DNA from: an uncultured Paraprevotella sp.
GTDB taxonomy: Bacteria > Bacteroidota > Bacteroidia > Bacteroidales > Bacteroidaceae
Assembly: GCA_944321525.1 (NCBI GenBank)
Contig: CALULQ010000001.1
Coordinates: 1 to 64,000, forward strand
Reading direction: 5' to 3'
Length of the DNA: 64,000 nt
A program made the translations under genes and the position numbers. Numbering within the stretch: position 1 is the first letter of the stretch; each line of letters opens with the position of its first letter. The notes beneath the pieces are model-generated. The model saw only the letters and a program-made list of their open reading frames with translations. It was not told where the DNA came from and did not search any database. Positions 27,267 through 36,423 of the stretch are shown here, piece after piece.

Positions 27267-27791
27267 TTAATGTTTACGCGCAATCAATATAGCTCCTATC
27301 ATGCAGGCCAGCAGCAACACGCTCACCGCCTCGAACGGCAACACGAACTGATACTTGCCCATGCCGATGAGGGCCTCGCCTATCGCAGCCGGGTCCAGCT
27401 CCTGCAAGGCGGGAATGCCGCCAAGGGTGAAACCGTGGCCCAACAGCAGGAACACCAACAGGGCAAAGCCCGCGAGCGTGGTGGCCAGAGCGGCAAACCA
27501 ACGGCCGCGGGGGATGCGCTCGTTCATGTTCTTGTCCGAACGGGTCAGCAGGATGGAGAACACGTAGAGCACCACGATACCGCCCGCGTAGACAGACAGC
27601 TGCACGGCGCCCAGATAAGTGTAGCCCAGGATGAAATAGAACACCGCCGTGCCGAAAAGCACGAACAGCAACGCCGTGGCCGCCCGGAGAATCTTCCCCG
27701 TGGTCACAGCCAGCACCGAGCACACCATCATCATCAGGGCGACGATGCCGAATATAACTTGTTGAAGCGTTATTTCCATATCTCTTATCAT
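27267..27791 (-). CDS. nuoJ: NADH-quinone oxidoreductase subunit J
   Basis: 174 residues, five hydrophobic segments, membrane subunit of complex I. Shows the conserved LFVLFGTAVFYFILGYTYLG and VQLSVYAGGIVVLYVFSI helices. The first ATG overlaps the nuoI stop codon as ATGA (27788-27791), which favours this start (MIRDMEIT) over the Met four codons later, and suggests translational coupling. Confidence 0.93.
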   Translation of the reverse strand: MIRDMEITLQQVIFGIVALMMMVCSVLAVTTGKILRAATALLFVLFGTAVFYFILGYTYLGAVQLSVYAGGIVVLYVFSILLTRSDKNMNERIPRGRWFAALATTLAGFALLVFLLLGHGFTLGGIPALQELDPAAIGEALIGMGKYQFVLPFEAVSVLLLACMIGAILIARKH

Positions 27792-28288
27792 GCTTTTACA
27801 GGGTTGGTTTTCTTTTCAGCGGGCGGGGCCAGCGTGGACCCTTCACGGTTGAGCACCAGATGGAGCTTCTCCCGCTCGAACACCGCGTTCTCGAACTCGT
27901 TCGTGAAACGGATGGCGTCGTGCGGACAAGCGTTGACGCAAAGCTGGCAGAATACGCACGAACCCAAGTCGTACTCATAGCGCACCAGCACCCGCTTCTT
28001 CTTCCCTTCGGCGTCTTCCTTCATCTCCGACACCACGCGAATCGTGCCGTTCGGGCAAGCCATCTGGCACAGGCCGCAGGCGATGCAGTGGTGATGGTTA
28101 TCCGCCTCGTGCACCATCTCCAGCATGGCGCGGTGGCGTTCGGGGATGTGGAGCGTCGTGTGGCGGTTCTCGGGATATTCCTCCGTCACTTTCTTACGGA
28201 GGAACACCTTCATGGACGTGCGCAAGCCCACCCAGAGGCTCTTCGTCGACCGCCAATATCTCTTTACGTATTTCGTGAAACTATTCAT
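27788..28288 (-). CDS. nuoI: NADH-quinone oxidoreductase subunit I (2x 4Fe-4S)
   Basis: 166 residues, ferredoxin-like peripheral subunit carrying two 4Fe-4S clusters (N6a/N6b) that pass electrons towards NuoB. Both ligand sets are intact: CIACGLCQMACP and CVFCQLCVNACP. Starts 13 bases after nuoH and overlaps nuoJ by four bases. This organism lacks nuoEFG here, so this subunit may be close to the electron entry point; that is inference. Confidence 0.95.
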   Translation of the reverse strand: MNSFTKYVKRYWRSTKSLWVGLRTSMKVFLRKKVTEEYPENRHTTLHIPERHRAMLEMVHEADNHHHCIACGLCQMACPNGTIRVVSEMKEDAEGKKKRVLVRYEYDLGSCVFCQLCVNACPHDAIRFTNEFENAVFEREKLHLVLNREGSTLAPPAEKKTNPVKA

Positions 28289-28301
28289 ATCTCTCCATTA
28301 T

Positions 28302-29402
28302 TTAAAAGACAAGGCCGCAAACTTTCAGCACCGCCATGACGAGCATGAGCAAGAGCGAGAGCGGCATGAGGTATTTCCATTCCAAATTGAGCACCTGGTC
28401 GATGCGCAAACGCGGGTAGGTCCAGCGAATCCACATGAGCAGGAACACCACGAAGAACGTCTTGCCCAGGAACCACACGATGCCGGGAATGTAGTCCATC
28501 GCGGCATTGAAACCATCCAGTCCTGCCACGTGCAGCGGCATCCATCCGCCCAGGAAGAGCGTGGTGGCGATGCCCGACGTGATGAACAGGTTCAGGTACT
28601 CGGCCAGATAGAAGAAACCGAAGTGCATGCCGGAGTATTCCGTGTGGTAGCCGGCCGTCAGTTCCTGCTCGGCCTCGGCCAGGTCGAACGGGCCGCGGTT
28701 GGCTTCGGCGTTACCCGAAATGAGGTAAATGACGAAAGCCACCAGCGTGATGATGTGGCCTTTGAAGATGTTCCATCCGTCGGCCTGGCTCTCCACGATG
28801 CCGCTGATGCTCATCGTCCCGCTGAGGATGACCACCGTGAGCACGGTGATGCCCAGCGAAAGCTCGTAGCTGACGAGCATGGCGCCGCTTCGCACGGCTC
28901 CGATGGCCGTGTACTTGCTGTTGCTGCTCCAACCGGCCAGCAGGATGCCGATGATGCCGATGCTCGAAGCCGCCAGCACAAAGAAGATGCCCACCTGCAT
29001 GTCGATGGCTTCCATGCCCTTGTTCCAAGGCAGGCAAGAGAACGAGATGACGGAAGCGAGGATGACCAGGTAAGGCGCCAGCTCGTAGAGCACGTGGTCG
29101 GAATTCTTCAGCCGTATGATTTCCTTGGTGAGGATTTTCAACACGTCGGCCGGCACTTGCAGCAAACCGCCCTTGCCTCCCACGCGGTTAGGACCGATGC
29201 GGCACTGGAAAGCGCCGCACACCCGCCGCTCCATGTAGATGAGCACTACGGCCAGCACGGCGTAGGCCAACAAGATGACCACACCCAGCAACAGGCTCTC
29301 CAAGAACACGGCCCAGCCTTCGGGCATGACGCCGCACAGCGCGTCGTGCAACCACCGCGTGAGCGGCTCCAGGCTGTAATAGTCTAAAAAAGATTGTTCC
29401 AT
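28302..29402 (-). CDS. nuoH: NADH-quinone oxidoreductase subunit H
   Basis: 366 residues, about eight membrane helices; forms the quinone-binding junction between the peripheral and membrane arms. Diagnostic segments are YMERRVCGAFQCRIGPNRVG, DLAEAEQELTAGYHTEYSG and a C-terminal WTYPRLRIDQ. Lies between nuoCD (40 bases upstream) and nuoI. Confidence 0.95.
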   Translation of the reverse strand: MEQSFLDYYSLEPLTRWLHDALCGVMPEGWAVFLESLLLGVVILLAYAVLAVVLIYMERRVCGAFQCRIGPNRVGGKGGLLQVPADVLKILTKEIIRLKNSDHVLYELAPYLVILASVISFSCLPWNKGMEAIDMQVGIFFVLAASSIGIIGILLAGWSSNSKYTAIGAVRSGAMLVSYELSLGITVLTVVILSGTMSISGIVESQADGWNIFKGHIITLVAFVIYLISGNAEANRGPFDLAEAEQELTAGYHTEYSGMHFGFFYLAEYLNLFITSGIATTLFLGGWMPLHVAGLDGFNAAMDYIPGIVWFLGKTFFVVFLLMWIRWTYPRLRIDQVLNLEWKYLMPLSLLLMLVMAVLKVCGLVF

Positions 29403-29442
29403 ATATATATCCTATTCTATATATTCTGATGTGTCTGTGTCG

Positions 29443-31074
29443 TTATCTGTCGATGTCCGGTATCACGAAGTCCAGCGTACCGCCGATGGCGATGAGGTCG
29501 GCAATCTTGTTGCCCCGGCACACGGTGTCCATGGCATGCACCAGCGGCAGGCCCGTGGAACGGTAGTGCAGGCGGTAGGGCGACTTGTCGCCACGGCTGA
29601 CGAGGAAGACACCGAACTCTCCACGGCTGGATTCCACCGACGCCGTGAACACGCCTTCAGGCAGTTTCAACACCGGCTTCACCTTCACGCGGAATTCGCC
29701 TTCGGGAATGTTGTCGATGAGCTGGTCGATGATGGCGCACGATTCCAGAATCTCGTCCATGCGCACCATGTAGCGGTCCCACGAATCGCCGTGGGTATAG
29801 ACGATTTCCTTGAAGTCCACCTTGTCGTACAAGGCATACGGATGGTGCTTGCGCACGTCATTGGCCCATCCCGAGGCACGTCCCGTGCCGCCCGTCGTGG
29901 CCAACGATATGGCATCCTCGCGCGAGAGCAGTCCCATCTGCTTCAGACGGTTGCGGGCGATGACGCTGCCGGTGAATATCTCGTGATATTCGTGGATGAT
30001 TTCCCGCATGTGTTTCGTGAACTCCTTCACTTTCTGCACGAACGTGGGATGGATGTCGGCCTGCACGCCGCCAATCACGTTGTAGTTCTGGATGAGTCGT
30101 CCGCCGGTGGTTTCCTCGAAGATGTCGAGAATCATCTCGCGCTCGCGGAACCCGTAGAAGAAGGGCGTGAGGGCGCCCATGTCCATCACCAGACAGGAAT
30201 AGAAGAGCAAGTGGGAAGCGATGCGTTGCAGCTCGTCCATAATGGTGCGGATATACTGCACGCGCTCCGTCACCTCGATGCCCGCCGCCTGCTCGATGCA
30301 CATGCACAGGGCGTGGCGGTTCTGGTGAGCGCTCAGGTAGTCCAAACGGTCGGTGAAGGCCAGCGTCTGCGGATAAGTCAGGCTCTCGTTCATCTTTTCA
30401 ATGCCGCGGTGGATGTAACCCAGCACGGGGTCGATGTGCTTCACCGTCTCGCCTTCGAGCGAGGTGCGCATGCGGAGCGCGCCGTGCGTCGACGGGTGCT
30501 GCGGACCGATGTTCACCACGAAGTCGTCGGGATTGAACACCACGTTCTCCCGGCGCTCCAGCGTTCCGTCCGGCCTAAGGTTGAATTCCTCCGTCACGTC
30601 GGCGTTCACCTCACTGGTCAGTTCCAGCGGATTACTGTCCATGTCGTAATCCTTGCGCAGGGGATATCCCTTCCAGTCTTCGCGCAGGAAGAGGCGTCGC
30701 ATGTCGGGATGGCCCGTGAACCGGATGCCAAAGAAGTCGAATGCCTCACGCTCCTTGATTTCGGCCGTCTTCCAGATGCGGCACACCGATGGCAGCAGCG
30801 GGTTTTCCTCTCCGCCCTTGGCTTCGGCGCGCAGCATGACGCGTCCTCCGGTGCGCGTGCTCTCCAAGAGGTAGTACACGCCCAGCACGCCTTCGCCGTG
30901 GTCCACGCCCACCAGGTCGCGCATGTAATCCATCGGTTCGTCGGTGTCGTCGTGCAACTTCCGGCACACGTCCTCCAACTTGTCTGCCGGGACGCTCACC
31001 ACCGTCTCGCCCGCCGTTTCCACTTCGGCCTGCGGGCACCATTGTTTTATCTTTTCAGTCACCTGCTGTATCAT
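29443..31074 (-). CDS. nuoCD: NADH-quinone oxidoreductase fused subunit C/D
   Basis: 543 residues. An N-terminal NuoC (30 kDa) part, about 1-150, is fused to a NuoD (49 kDa) part from about 180. The C part shows REAFDFFGIRFTGHPDMRRL and the D part INIGPQHPSTHGALR-type residues (here VNIGPQHPSTHGALR), plus GYIHRGIEK and SHLLFYSCLVMDMGA. The fusion is the usual state in Bacteroides and enterobacteria. The start overlaps the nuoB stop as ATGA. Confidence 0.95.
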   Translation of the reverse strand: MIQQVTEKIKQWCPQAEVETAGETVVSVPADKLEDVCRKLHDDTDEPMDYMRDLVGVDHGEGVLGVYYLLESTRTGGRVMLRAEAKGGEENPLLPSVCRIWKTAEIKEREAFDFFGIRFTGHPDMRRLFLREDWKGYPLRKDYDMDSNPLELTSEVNADVTEEFNLRPDGTLERRENVVFNPDDFVVNIGPQHPSTHGALRMRTSLEGETVKHIDPVLGYIHRGIEKMNESLTYPQTLAFTDRLDYLSAHQNRHALCMCIEQAAGIEVTERVQYIRTIMDELQRIASHLLFYSCLVMDMGALTPFFYGFREREMILDIFEETTGGRLIQNYNVIGGVQADIHPTFVQKVKEFTKHMREIIHEYHEIFTGSVIARNRLKQMGLLSREDAISLATTGGTGRASGWANDVRKHHPYALYDKVDFKEIVYTHGDSWDRYMVRMDEILESCAIIDQLIDNIPEGEFRVKVKPVLKLPEGVFTASVESSRGEFGVFLVSRGDKSPYRLHYRSTGLPLVHAMDTVCRGNKIADLIAIGGTLDFVIPDIDR

Positions 31075-31688
31075 GCCTTTTCCTCCTTATTTTCCATCAA
31101 GCCTTGCGGCACTTCGTTGCGGTCCCGCTTGCCCAGGAAGCGCTCCATCTTGATTTTGCGTTGCAGCTGCATCATGCCGTAGAAGAGGGCTTCGGGCCGC
31201 GGCGGGCATCCGGGAATGTAGACGTCAACGGGCACTATCTTGTCGATGCCGTTCACCACGTAATAACTCTTCCTGAACGGGCCGCCGCTGATGGTGCATC
31301 CGCCCACGGCAATCACGTATTTCGGCTCAGCCATCTGGTCGTAGAGCCGCTTGAGCACGGGCGCCATGCGATAGTTGATAGTGCCCAGCACCATCAGCAG
31401 GTCGGCTTGACGGGGCGAGTTTCTCGTCACCTCGAAACCAAACCGCGCCATGTCATAGCGCGCCGCTCCCAATGCCATGAACTCGATGGCGCAACAACTT
31501 GTGCCCAAGGCAAGTGACCACACCGAGTTGCTCCGCCCCCAATTGATGAGGTCGTCCAGCGTGCCCAGCACGATGCCTGCCCCGTCTCGGTTCAGCTCCT
31601 CGGCCATGCGCAACAGGTAGTCGTTGTTCTTGAACTCTTCGGGCCGCATGTCCTTCGTGGTGGGAAGTTTGCGATGCTTCATTTCCAT
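31071..31688 (-). CDS. nuoB: NADH-quinone oxidoreductase subunit B
   Basis: 205 residues; binds the terminal N2 4Fe-4S cluster that reduces quinone. All four ligands are visible: GTSCCAIEFMA (tandem Cys), GGCTISGGPF and PGCPPRPEAL. Upstream sequence in the same frame is nuoA read out of frame, so the start is MEMKHRK at 31688 or the Met at 31682, whose ATGA overlaps the nuoA stop. Both give a normal NuoB; the second implies tighter coupling. Confidence 0.94.
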   Translation of the reverse strand: MEMKHRKLPTTKDMRPEEFKNNDYLLRMAEELNRDGAGIVLGTLDDLINWGRSNSVWSLALGTSCCAIEFMALGAARYDMARFGFEVTRNSPRQADLLMVLGTINYRMAPVLKRLYDQMAEPKYVIAVGGCTISGGPFRKSYYVVNGIDKIVPVDVYIPGCPPRPEALFYGMMQLQRKIKMERFLGKRDRNEVPQGLMENKEEKA

Positions 31689-32032
31689 GCCAACGCTCCT
31701 TTCCGCCAGGCGTATGCCAAGCCCAATATCAATACCACGATGAAGAACGAGATGCTCACCAGCCCGGCCATCCCCACGCGCTCCACCACGGCAGCCCACG
31801 GAAAGAGGAACACCGTCTCGATGTCGAACACCAAGAAGAGGATGGCGTAGAGATAGTAACCCGAGTGGAACTGGCCCCACGAAGTGCCTCTCGTGGGCAC
31901 GCCGCACTCGTAAGGCTCACCTTTCTGGGGGTTGATGGAGCGCGGTGCCGTCAGACGGGCAATCAGCAGAGCCGCAGCCACCAAGACAATGGCCGTGAGC
32001 ACCACAGTGGTCAATAAAATGAAATCTGTCAT
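31679..32032 (-). CDS. nuoA: NADH-quinone oxidoreductase subunit A
   Basis: 117 residues, three membrane helices, first gene of the operon. Contains the family signature PYECGVPTRGTSWGQFHSGYY-type loop and FLVFDIETVFLFPWA. A TATCTTTTG sequence, one base off the TAnnTTTG consensus, lies about 30 bases upstream and may be the promoter. nuoEFG are absent from the cluster, as in Bacteroides. Confidence 0.94.
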   Translation of the reverse strand: MTDFILLTTVVLTAIVLVAAALLIARLTAPRSINPQKGEPYECGVPTRGTSWGQFHSGYYLYAILFLVFDIETVFLFPWAAVVERVGMAGLVSISFFIVVLILGLAYAWRKGALAWK

Positions 32033-32163
32033 GCTTGTATGAGATTATGTTTAAACTCAAAAGATAGCGGGGTTATAATATAAGAAAGAAAAGCGCGGAT
32101 GCCCCACCCGCATCATACAAAAAAGGGGAACACGCGCACAAAATGCCAGGCGGCAAAGCGGAT

Positions 32164-32547
32164 TCAAATCACTATGCGCCTCAACACCAAGACATAGTAA
32201 TCCTTGTCGATGCCGGAAATTGGGCGCGATTCCCACTTCCTCGAGGGGGAAGCACCTTCTTCGTCCCATCCGAAATAGTGCTGCAACCAACGCTCGCCCA
32301 AGTCCACGCACTTCACGCCGGGCACCTTGCACACCGTGCCGGCGGAGGGGGACAAAGGAATGATGTAGTCGGGAGTGAAAACGAAAAACGGAGATTCGGG
32401 AACAATGAAAGAAGGCTCGTCGTGGAAACTGTTCGCCTCTGCCGCCTCAAGCGGGGGAAAAACCGCACGGGCGTAGGCCTTCATCGTGGTGCAAACCATG
32501 AAGAAAGACAGGCAAAACAGCAATAAGACATAGACTTTCTTTCTCAT
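32164..32547 (-). CDS. Small exported protein of unknown function
   Basis: 127 residues. A clear signal peptide (MRKK, then VYVLLLFCLSFFMVC, ending near KAYA) suggests export. The mature part has no motif I recognise; it has Pro-rich stretches and a C-terminal beta-like YYVLVLRR. It lies 131 bases upstream of nuoA in the same orientation, with a TACCTTTG element 22 bases before its start, so transcription could read into nuo. No homologue comes to mind; the signal peptide and promoter are the support for it being real. Confidence 0.6.
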   Translation of the reverse strand: MRKKVYVLLLFCLSFFMVCTTMKAYARAVFPPLEAAEANSFHDEPSFIVPESPFFVFTPDYIIPLSPSAGTVCKVPGVKCVDLGERWLQHYFGWDEEGASPSRKWESRPISGIDKDYYVLVLRRIVI

Positions 32548-32569
32548 TCCTCGTCTCTTTAACGCGCCA

Positions 32570-32577
32570 CAAAGGTA
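32570..32577 (-). promoter_or_regulatory. Promoter -7 element of the small exported protein gene
   Basis: TACCTTTG on the minus strand, 22 bases upstream of the start codon. A TTTG is present further upstream (32608-32605), but 27 bases away rather than 19-20. Confidence 0.45.
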
Positions 32578-32712
32578 CGTATAATCTCCTTACGCCTTTT
32601 CCCTCAAATCATTAAATAATCTAAAAAATAAATGGCGGACGGGACGTTTGCATGGGCAGACGAAAATGTTTTCCGGCTGAAGGCGGCCGACTGCCTTGCG
32701 GCGTACTGAATC

Positions 32713-32752
32713 GTACTCTGCGGCAAGTACTCGAGTACTCTCCGCAAAGTAC
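32713..32752. repeat. GTAC/CTCGAG palindromic repeat, copy 4 (40 nt short form)
   Basis: Single palindrome centred on CTCGAG: GTACTCTGCGGCAAGTACTC then GAGTACTCTCCGCAAAGTAC. Left flank is type II (GGCGTACTGAATC), right flank is type I (GCTGGCGCGTGCCGC). It lies just after the dacB stop codon and could fold as its terminator. Confidence 0.85.
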
Positions 32753-32807
32753 GCTGGCGCGTGCCGCACGCCGTCGCGGGAAACTCACCTTCCCCACATC
32801 GCGCCTG

Positions 32808-34049
32808 CTACCGGCACAGCCATTCGCAAACCCTGTCCTGGAACTTTTGCGCCTCGCGCACGCTTTCCACTCCTTGGTTCATGATGCAGAAAGCCAAGGC
32901 ATGGTTGTTCGAAGCCAAGGCATAACCGGCCAGCGTCGACACGCCTTCCAGCGTGCCGGTCTTGGCCCGCACGTTGTCCCTCGCCCGCCCTTCGCGCATG
33001 CGCCGCTTCAGCGTGCCGTCCACCCCTGCCACGGGCAACACCTCGCAAAGAGCCTGGAACAACCTGCTGTCGCGGTAGGCATAGCGCAGGAAAGCCACTT
33101 CCAGCTCCGGCGTCAGGTAATTGTATAAGGAAACGCCGCTCCCGTCAGCCACCAGATATTTGCTCGGGTCGTACCCCATCTGCCCTATCAGGCGCTCTAT
33201 GCAATGGAGGGCTTCCTTACGCGAGGCGTAGGGCTTCCCGCTCCGGGCCGCCAACTGGTAGAACACGGCTTCGGCACACAGGTTGTCGCTCTCTTTCATC
33301 ATCGGGCGCAACACTTCGGACAGAGGGCGGACTCTCTCGGCCAAGAGCGCGGCACCGGCCGGGCAACGCGAACGGCCACCGGCAACCACCCTGATGCCCG
33401 CCTCGCCCAACACGTCCGACATGCGCTCCATGAAAACGTCCTCGCCGTCCAGCAGCAAAGGGGTCAGCACCGGCATCTCGTCGTCCCAACACCAGCCCCA
33501 TCCCCATTGCAAGGTGTCCTTCATCGACACGTCGGCACACAAGCGCCCGGCAATGGAATCGACGCCCAATCGCTTCACGGCCTCCACGAAAACGGCCAGG
33601 TCGGTCTCACCGAAACAAGGGTCGAAACCGCCCACCACGTAGAGGTCGCCCTGCAGGACGTCACCGCGCACCTCGCCCGTATGATACAAGCGAGTGGAAA
33701 ACTTATATGACAAGCCCAACTCTGCCAATGCGGCCACGGCCGTCACCACTTTCTCCGTGGAAGCCGGACGCATGCGCTGGCGCGACTGAAACGCATATAA
33801 TAAGGTGTCCGCCGTCAGGTCGTAAACGCATAATCCCAACTGGGACGTCTGCAACAACTCGTCGCGCAACAGACTGTCCATTCCGGCACGCCAGTTGTCC
33901 GCCACCACCATGTCCGCTCCTCCGTCGCCCGCACCCGCGGAAGCGGGCGGCACACCGCCCATTCCTGCCAGCAGGAAAACCATGACAAGGAGAAAGCGCG
34001 CCGCCGGTCCCTTCCCGGCCTTGATTTCACTCATTCTCCGCATGCTCAC
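32808..34049 (-). CDS. dacB: D-alanyl-D-alanine carboxypeptidase/endopeptidase (PBP4 family, S13)
   Basis: 413 residues, periplasmic peptidoglycan hydrolase that trims or cuts D-Ala-containing cross-bridges. A signal peptide (FLLVMVFLLAGMGG, ending PASA) is followed by the three active-site motifs of peptidase family S13 in order: STEK (SxxK) in RPASTEKVVTA, SDN in KESDNLCAEA, and KTG in RAKTGTLEGV. Shorter than E. coli PBP4, as is usual in Bacteroidota. The start overlaps the upstream PH-like gene by about 8-23 bases depending on which Met is used (34049, 34043 or 34034). Confidence 0.9.
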   Translation of the reverse strand: MSMRRMSEIKAGKGPAARFLLVMVFLLAGMGGVPPASAGAGDGGADMVVADNWRAGMDSLLRDELLQTSQLGLCVYDLTADTLLYAFQSRQRMRPASTEKVVTAVAALAELGLSYKFSTRLYHTGEVRGDVLQGDLYVVGGFDPCFGETDLAVFVEAVKRLGVDSIAGRLCADVSMKDTLQWGWGWCWDDEMPVLTPLLLDGEDVFMERMSDVLGEAGIRVVAGGRSRCPAGAALLAERVRPLSEVLRPMMKESDNLCAEAVFYQLAARSGKPYASRKEALHCIERLIGQMGYDPSKYLVADGSGVSLYNYLTPELEVAFLRYAYRDSRLFQALCEVLPVAGVDGTLKRRMREGRARDNVRAKTGTLEGVSTLAGYALASNNHALAFCIMNQGVESVREAQKFQDRVCEWLCR

Positions 34050-34443
34050 TTTTCCTCCGGTTGAAATATTTGCAAAACTCTCCTGCCGGAAAAGGCGTGA
34101 TGAACCGCAGCGAACCGTCTGACAATGTCAACATCACCGTGTCGCGCCCTTTCAGAAATGCCAAAGAAGAAGGACGGATCACCACCGCCTCGCTGATTTC
34201 CGCCAGCGGAATCTTCTTCACTTTGGAAAAACGTCCCTGATGGATGTACAGACAACCGTCGTCGGCAAACACGTAAAACGTGTGAATCAACCGCTCCACC
34301 ACGAACACCATGAACACCATGCAGCACAAGGCCGGCAACGGCAACTTGACCCAAAAGAAATACACCGCCAGCACCGTGGCCGGCAAAAGGCAGAAGACCA
34401 ACGTCTTCCGGTTAAGCTTGGAATGAAATGTCCGTATCATCAT
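34027..34443 (-). CDS. PH-like domain membrane protein
   Basis: 138 residues. Two hydrophobic helices at the N-terminus (LVFCLLPATVLAVYFF and LCCMVFMVFVVERL) precede a small beta-rich domain (FADDGCLYIHQGRF, KVKKIPLAEISEAVV, LSDGSLRFITPF), which fits bacterial PH-domain proteins of the YdbS/YcxB sort. Start chosen at MMIRTF, because upstream codons have no family counterpart. Overlaps dacB, so the two are probably cotranscribed. Function unknown. Confidence 0.7.
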   Translation of the reverse strand: MMIRTFHSKLNRKTLVFCLLPATVLAVYFFWVKLPLPALCCMVFMVFVVERLIHTFYVFADDGCLYIHQGRFSKVKKIPLAEISEAVVIRPSSLAFLKGRDTVMLTLSDGSLRFITPFPAGEFCKYFNRRKSEHAENE

Positions 34444-34632
34444 GCAAAAAACTATGTAAATACTACTATAAGTCACAACTGCATCTTAATGACAATTATT
34501 ACTTGTCTTATACCTTCTTTTAAAGAAAGAATCTATCTATTAGATAGAAAATATATCTTTTATCACATATTATTCAGTACATGAACACTTATTTTCCCAC
34601 TTCTCCATATAATAATAAAAACATATAGCATA

Positions 34633-34640
34633 CAAAGATA
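34633..34640 (-). promoter_or_regulatory. Promoter -7 element for the PH-like gene and dacB
   Basis: TATCTTTG on the minus strand, about 190 bases upstream of the start. The leader contains a perfect palindrome TCTATCT-ATT-AGATAGA at 34532-34548 that could be an operator or hairpin. Divergent from nadB. Confidence 0.45.
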
Positions 34641-34714
34641 CGGATTCTGCACTCCAAACATAAATTATTTCCACTTATTTTATGCTTTCAGGCACAACCA
34701 ACCGACTTTTTAAG

Positions 34715-34722
34715 TAGTTTTG
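34715..34722 (+). promoter_or_regulatory. Promoter -7 element of nadB
   Basis: TAGTTTTG ends 20 bases before the nadB start codon. No clear -33 TTTG. Confidence 0.5.
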
Positions 34723-34742
34723 CAACATCTAACAGTAACAAT

Positions 34743-36332
34743 ATGATACGGAAATTCGATTTCTTGATTATCGGTTCGGGAGTGGCAGGAATGAGCTACG
34801 CCCTGAAGGTGGCCGACGCTGGAAAAGGAAAGGTGGCACTGGTGTGCAAAACCACATTGGACGAAGCCAACACGGCCAAAGCGCAAGGAGGAATAGCCTC
34901 GGTGACAAACCTGGAAGTGGACAACTTCGAGAAACACATACGGGACACCATGATAGCAGGCGACTACATCAGCGACCCGGCTGCCGTGGAACAAGTGGTG
35001 AAAAACGCGCCACAGGGCATACGCGACCTGCTGAAATGGGGCGTGAACTTCGACAAAAACGAAAAAGGGGACTTCGACCTGCACCGGGAAGGGGGGCATT
35101 CGGAATTCCGTATCCTGCACCATGCCGACGACACGGGCTTTGAAATACAACGCGGACTGATGGAGGCCGTGAGGCGGCATCCGAACATCACGATCCTGGA
35201 AAACCACTTCGCCGTGGAAATCATCACGCAGCACCATCTGGGCATCGAGGTGACGCGCCGCACGCCGGACATAGAATGCTACGGGGCTTACATCCTGGAC
35301 CCCGACACCAAGAAGATAGACACTTTCCTTTCGAAGGTCACCCTGATGGCCACAGGAGGAACGGGGGCCGTCTATGCCACCACCACCAATCCCAACATTG
35401 CCACGGGCGACGGCATCGCCATGGTCTACCGCGCCAAAGGCACGGTGGAGGGCATGGAATTCGTGCAGTTCCACCCCACTGCCCTTTTCCACCCCGGCGA
35501 AACGCATCCGGCTTACCTCATCACCGAAGCCATGAGAGGATACGGCGGCATACTGCGCCTGCCCAACGGCGAGGAATTCATGCAGAAATACGACAAACGG
35601 CTCAGCCTGGCACCGCGCGACATCGTGGCACGGGCCATTGACAAAGAAATGAAGATACACGGGCTCGACCACGTGTGCCTCGACGTGACGCACAAGGACC
35701 CGGAAGAGACAAAGCACCACTTCCCCAACATTTATGCCAAATGCCTCTCCATCGGCATCGACATCACCAAACAATACATCCCCGTGGTGCCTTGCGCACA
35801 CTACATGTGCGGCGGCATCAAGGTGGACCTCAACGCCTGCTCCAGCATCAAGCGGCTCTATGCCGTGGGCGAATGTTCCTGCACGGGGTTGCACGGTGGC
35901 AACCGCCTGGCCAGCAACTCGCTCATCGAAGCCGTGGTCTATGCCGACGCGGCAGCGCGCCACAGCCTGAGCGTGATTGACGAATATTCGTTCAACGACC
36001 GCGTGCCGGAATGGAACGACGAGGGCACGATGAGCAACGAAGAAAAAGTGCTCATAGCGCAGGATATGAAGGAAGTGGGACAAATCATGAGCAACTACGT
36101 GGGCATCGTGCGGAGCGACTTGCGACTGAAACGGGCCTGGACACGACTGGACCTGCTCTACGAGGAAACGGAAGAGCTCTTCAAACGGGTGAAGGCCACC
36201 AAGGACATTTGCGAACTGCGCAACATGATCAACGTGGGATACCTTATCACCCGGCAGGCCATGGAACGCAAGGAAAGCCGAGGGCTGCACTACACCATCG
36301 ACTATCCGAAACACGCTTACGACCAAAAATGA
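34743..36332 (+). CDS. nadB: L-aspartate oxidase
   Basis: 529 residues. Flavoenzyme oxidising L-aspartate to iminoaspartate, the first step of de novo NAD synthesis; NadA (41020-42012) uses the product. FAD-binding GSGVAGMSYAL near the N-terminus; substrate-site elements FVQFHPTALFHPG, RGYGGILRLPNGEEFM and the succinate-dehydrogenase-like GECSCTGLHGGNRLASNS. Family-typical length. nadB and nadA are about 4.7 kb apart and not in one operon. Confidence 0.95.
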   Translation: MIRKFDFLIIGSGVAGMSYALKVADAGKGKVALVCKTTLDEANTAKAQGGIASVTNLEVDNFEKHIRDTMIAGDYISDPAAVEQVVKNAPQGIRDLLKWGVNFDKNEKGDFDLHREGGHSEFRILHHADDTGFEIQRGLMEAVRRHPNITILENHFAVEIITQHHLGIEVTRRTPDIECYGAYILDPDTKKIDTFLSKVTLMATGGTGAVYATTTNPNIATGDGIAMVYRAKGTVEGMEFVQFHPTALFHPGETHPAYLITEAMRGYGGILRLPNGEEFMQKYDKRLSLAPRDIVARAIDKEMKIHGLDHVCLDVTHKDPEETKHHFPNIYAKCLSIGIDITKQYIPVVPCAHYMCGGIKVDLNACSSIKRLYAVGECSCTGLHGGNRLASNSLIEAVVYADAAARHSLSVIDEYSFNDRVPEWNDEGTMSNEEKVLIAQDMKEVGQIMSNYVGIVRSDLRLKRAWTRLDLLYEETEELFKRVKATKDICELRNMINVGYLITRQAMERKESRGLHYTIDYPKHAYDQK

Positions 36333-36357
36333 AAACGCCGCCGCTGAAGGCGCGAGC

Positions 36358-36419
36358 GTACTTTGCGGAAAGTACTGCAGTGCTCTGCGGAGAGTACTCG
36401 AATACTTTCCGCAGAGTAC
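36358..36419. repeat. GTAC/CTCGAG palindromic repeat, copy 5 (62 nt, diverged)
   Basis: Fills the gap between convergent nadB and the radical SAM gene. Block order is kept, but CTCGAG is changed to CTGCAG on the left and CTCGAA on the right, and GCGGCAAG to GCGGAAAG. Left flank GGCGCGAGC. Its position suits a bidirectional terminator. Confidence 0.8.
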
Positions 36420-36423
36420 GATT

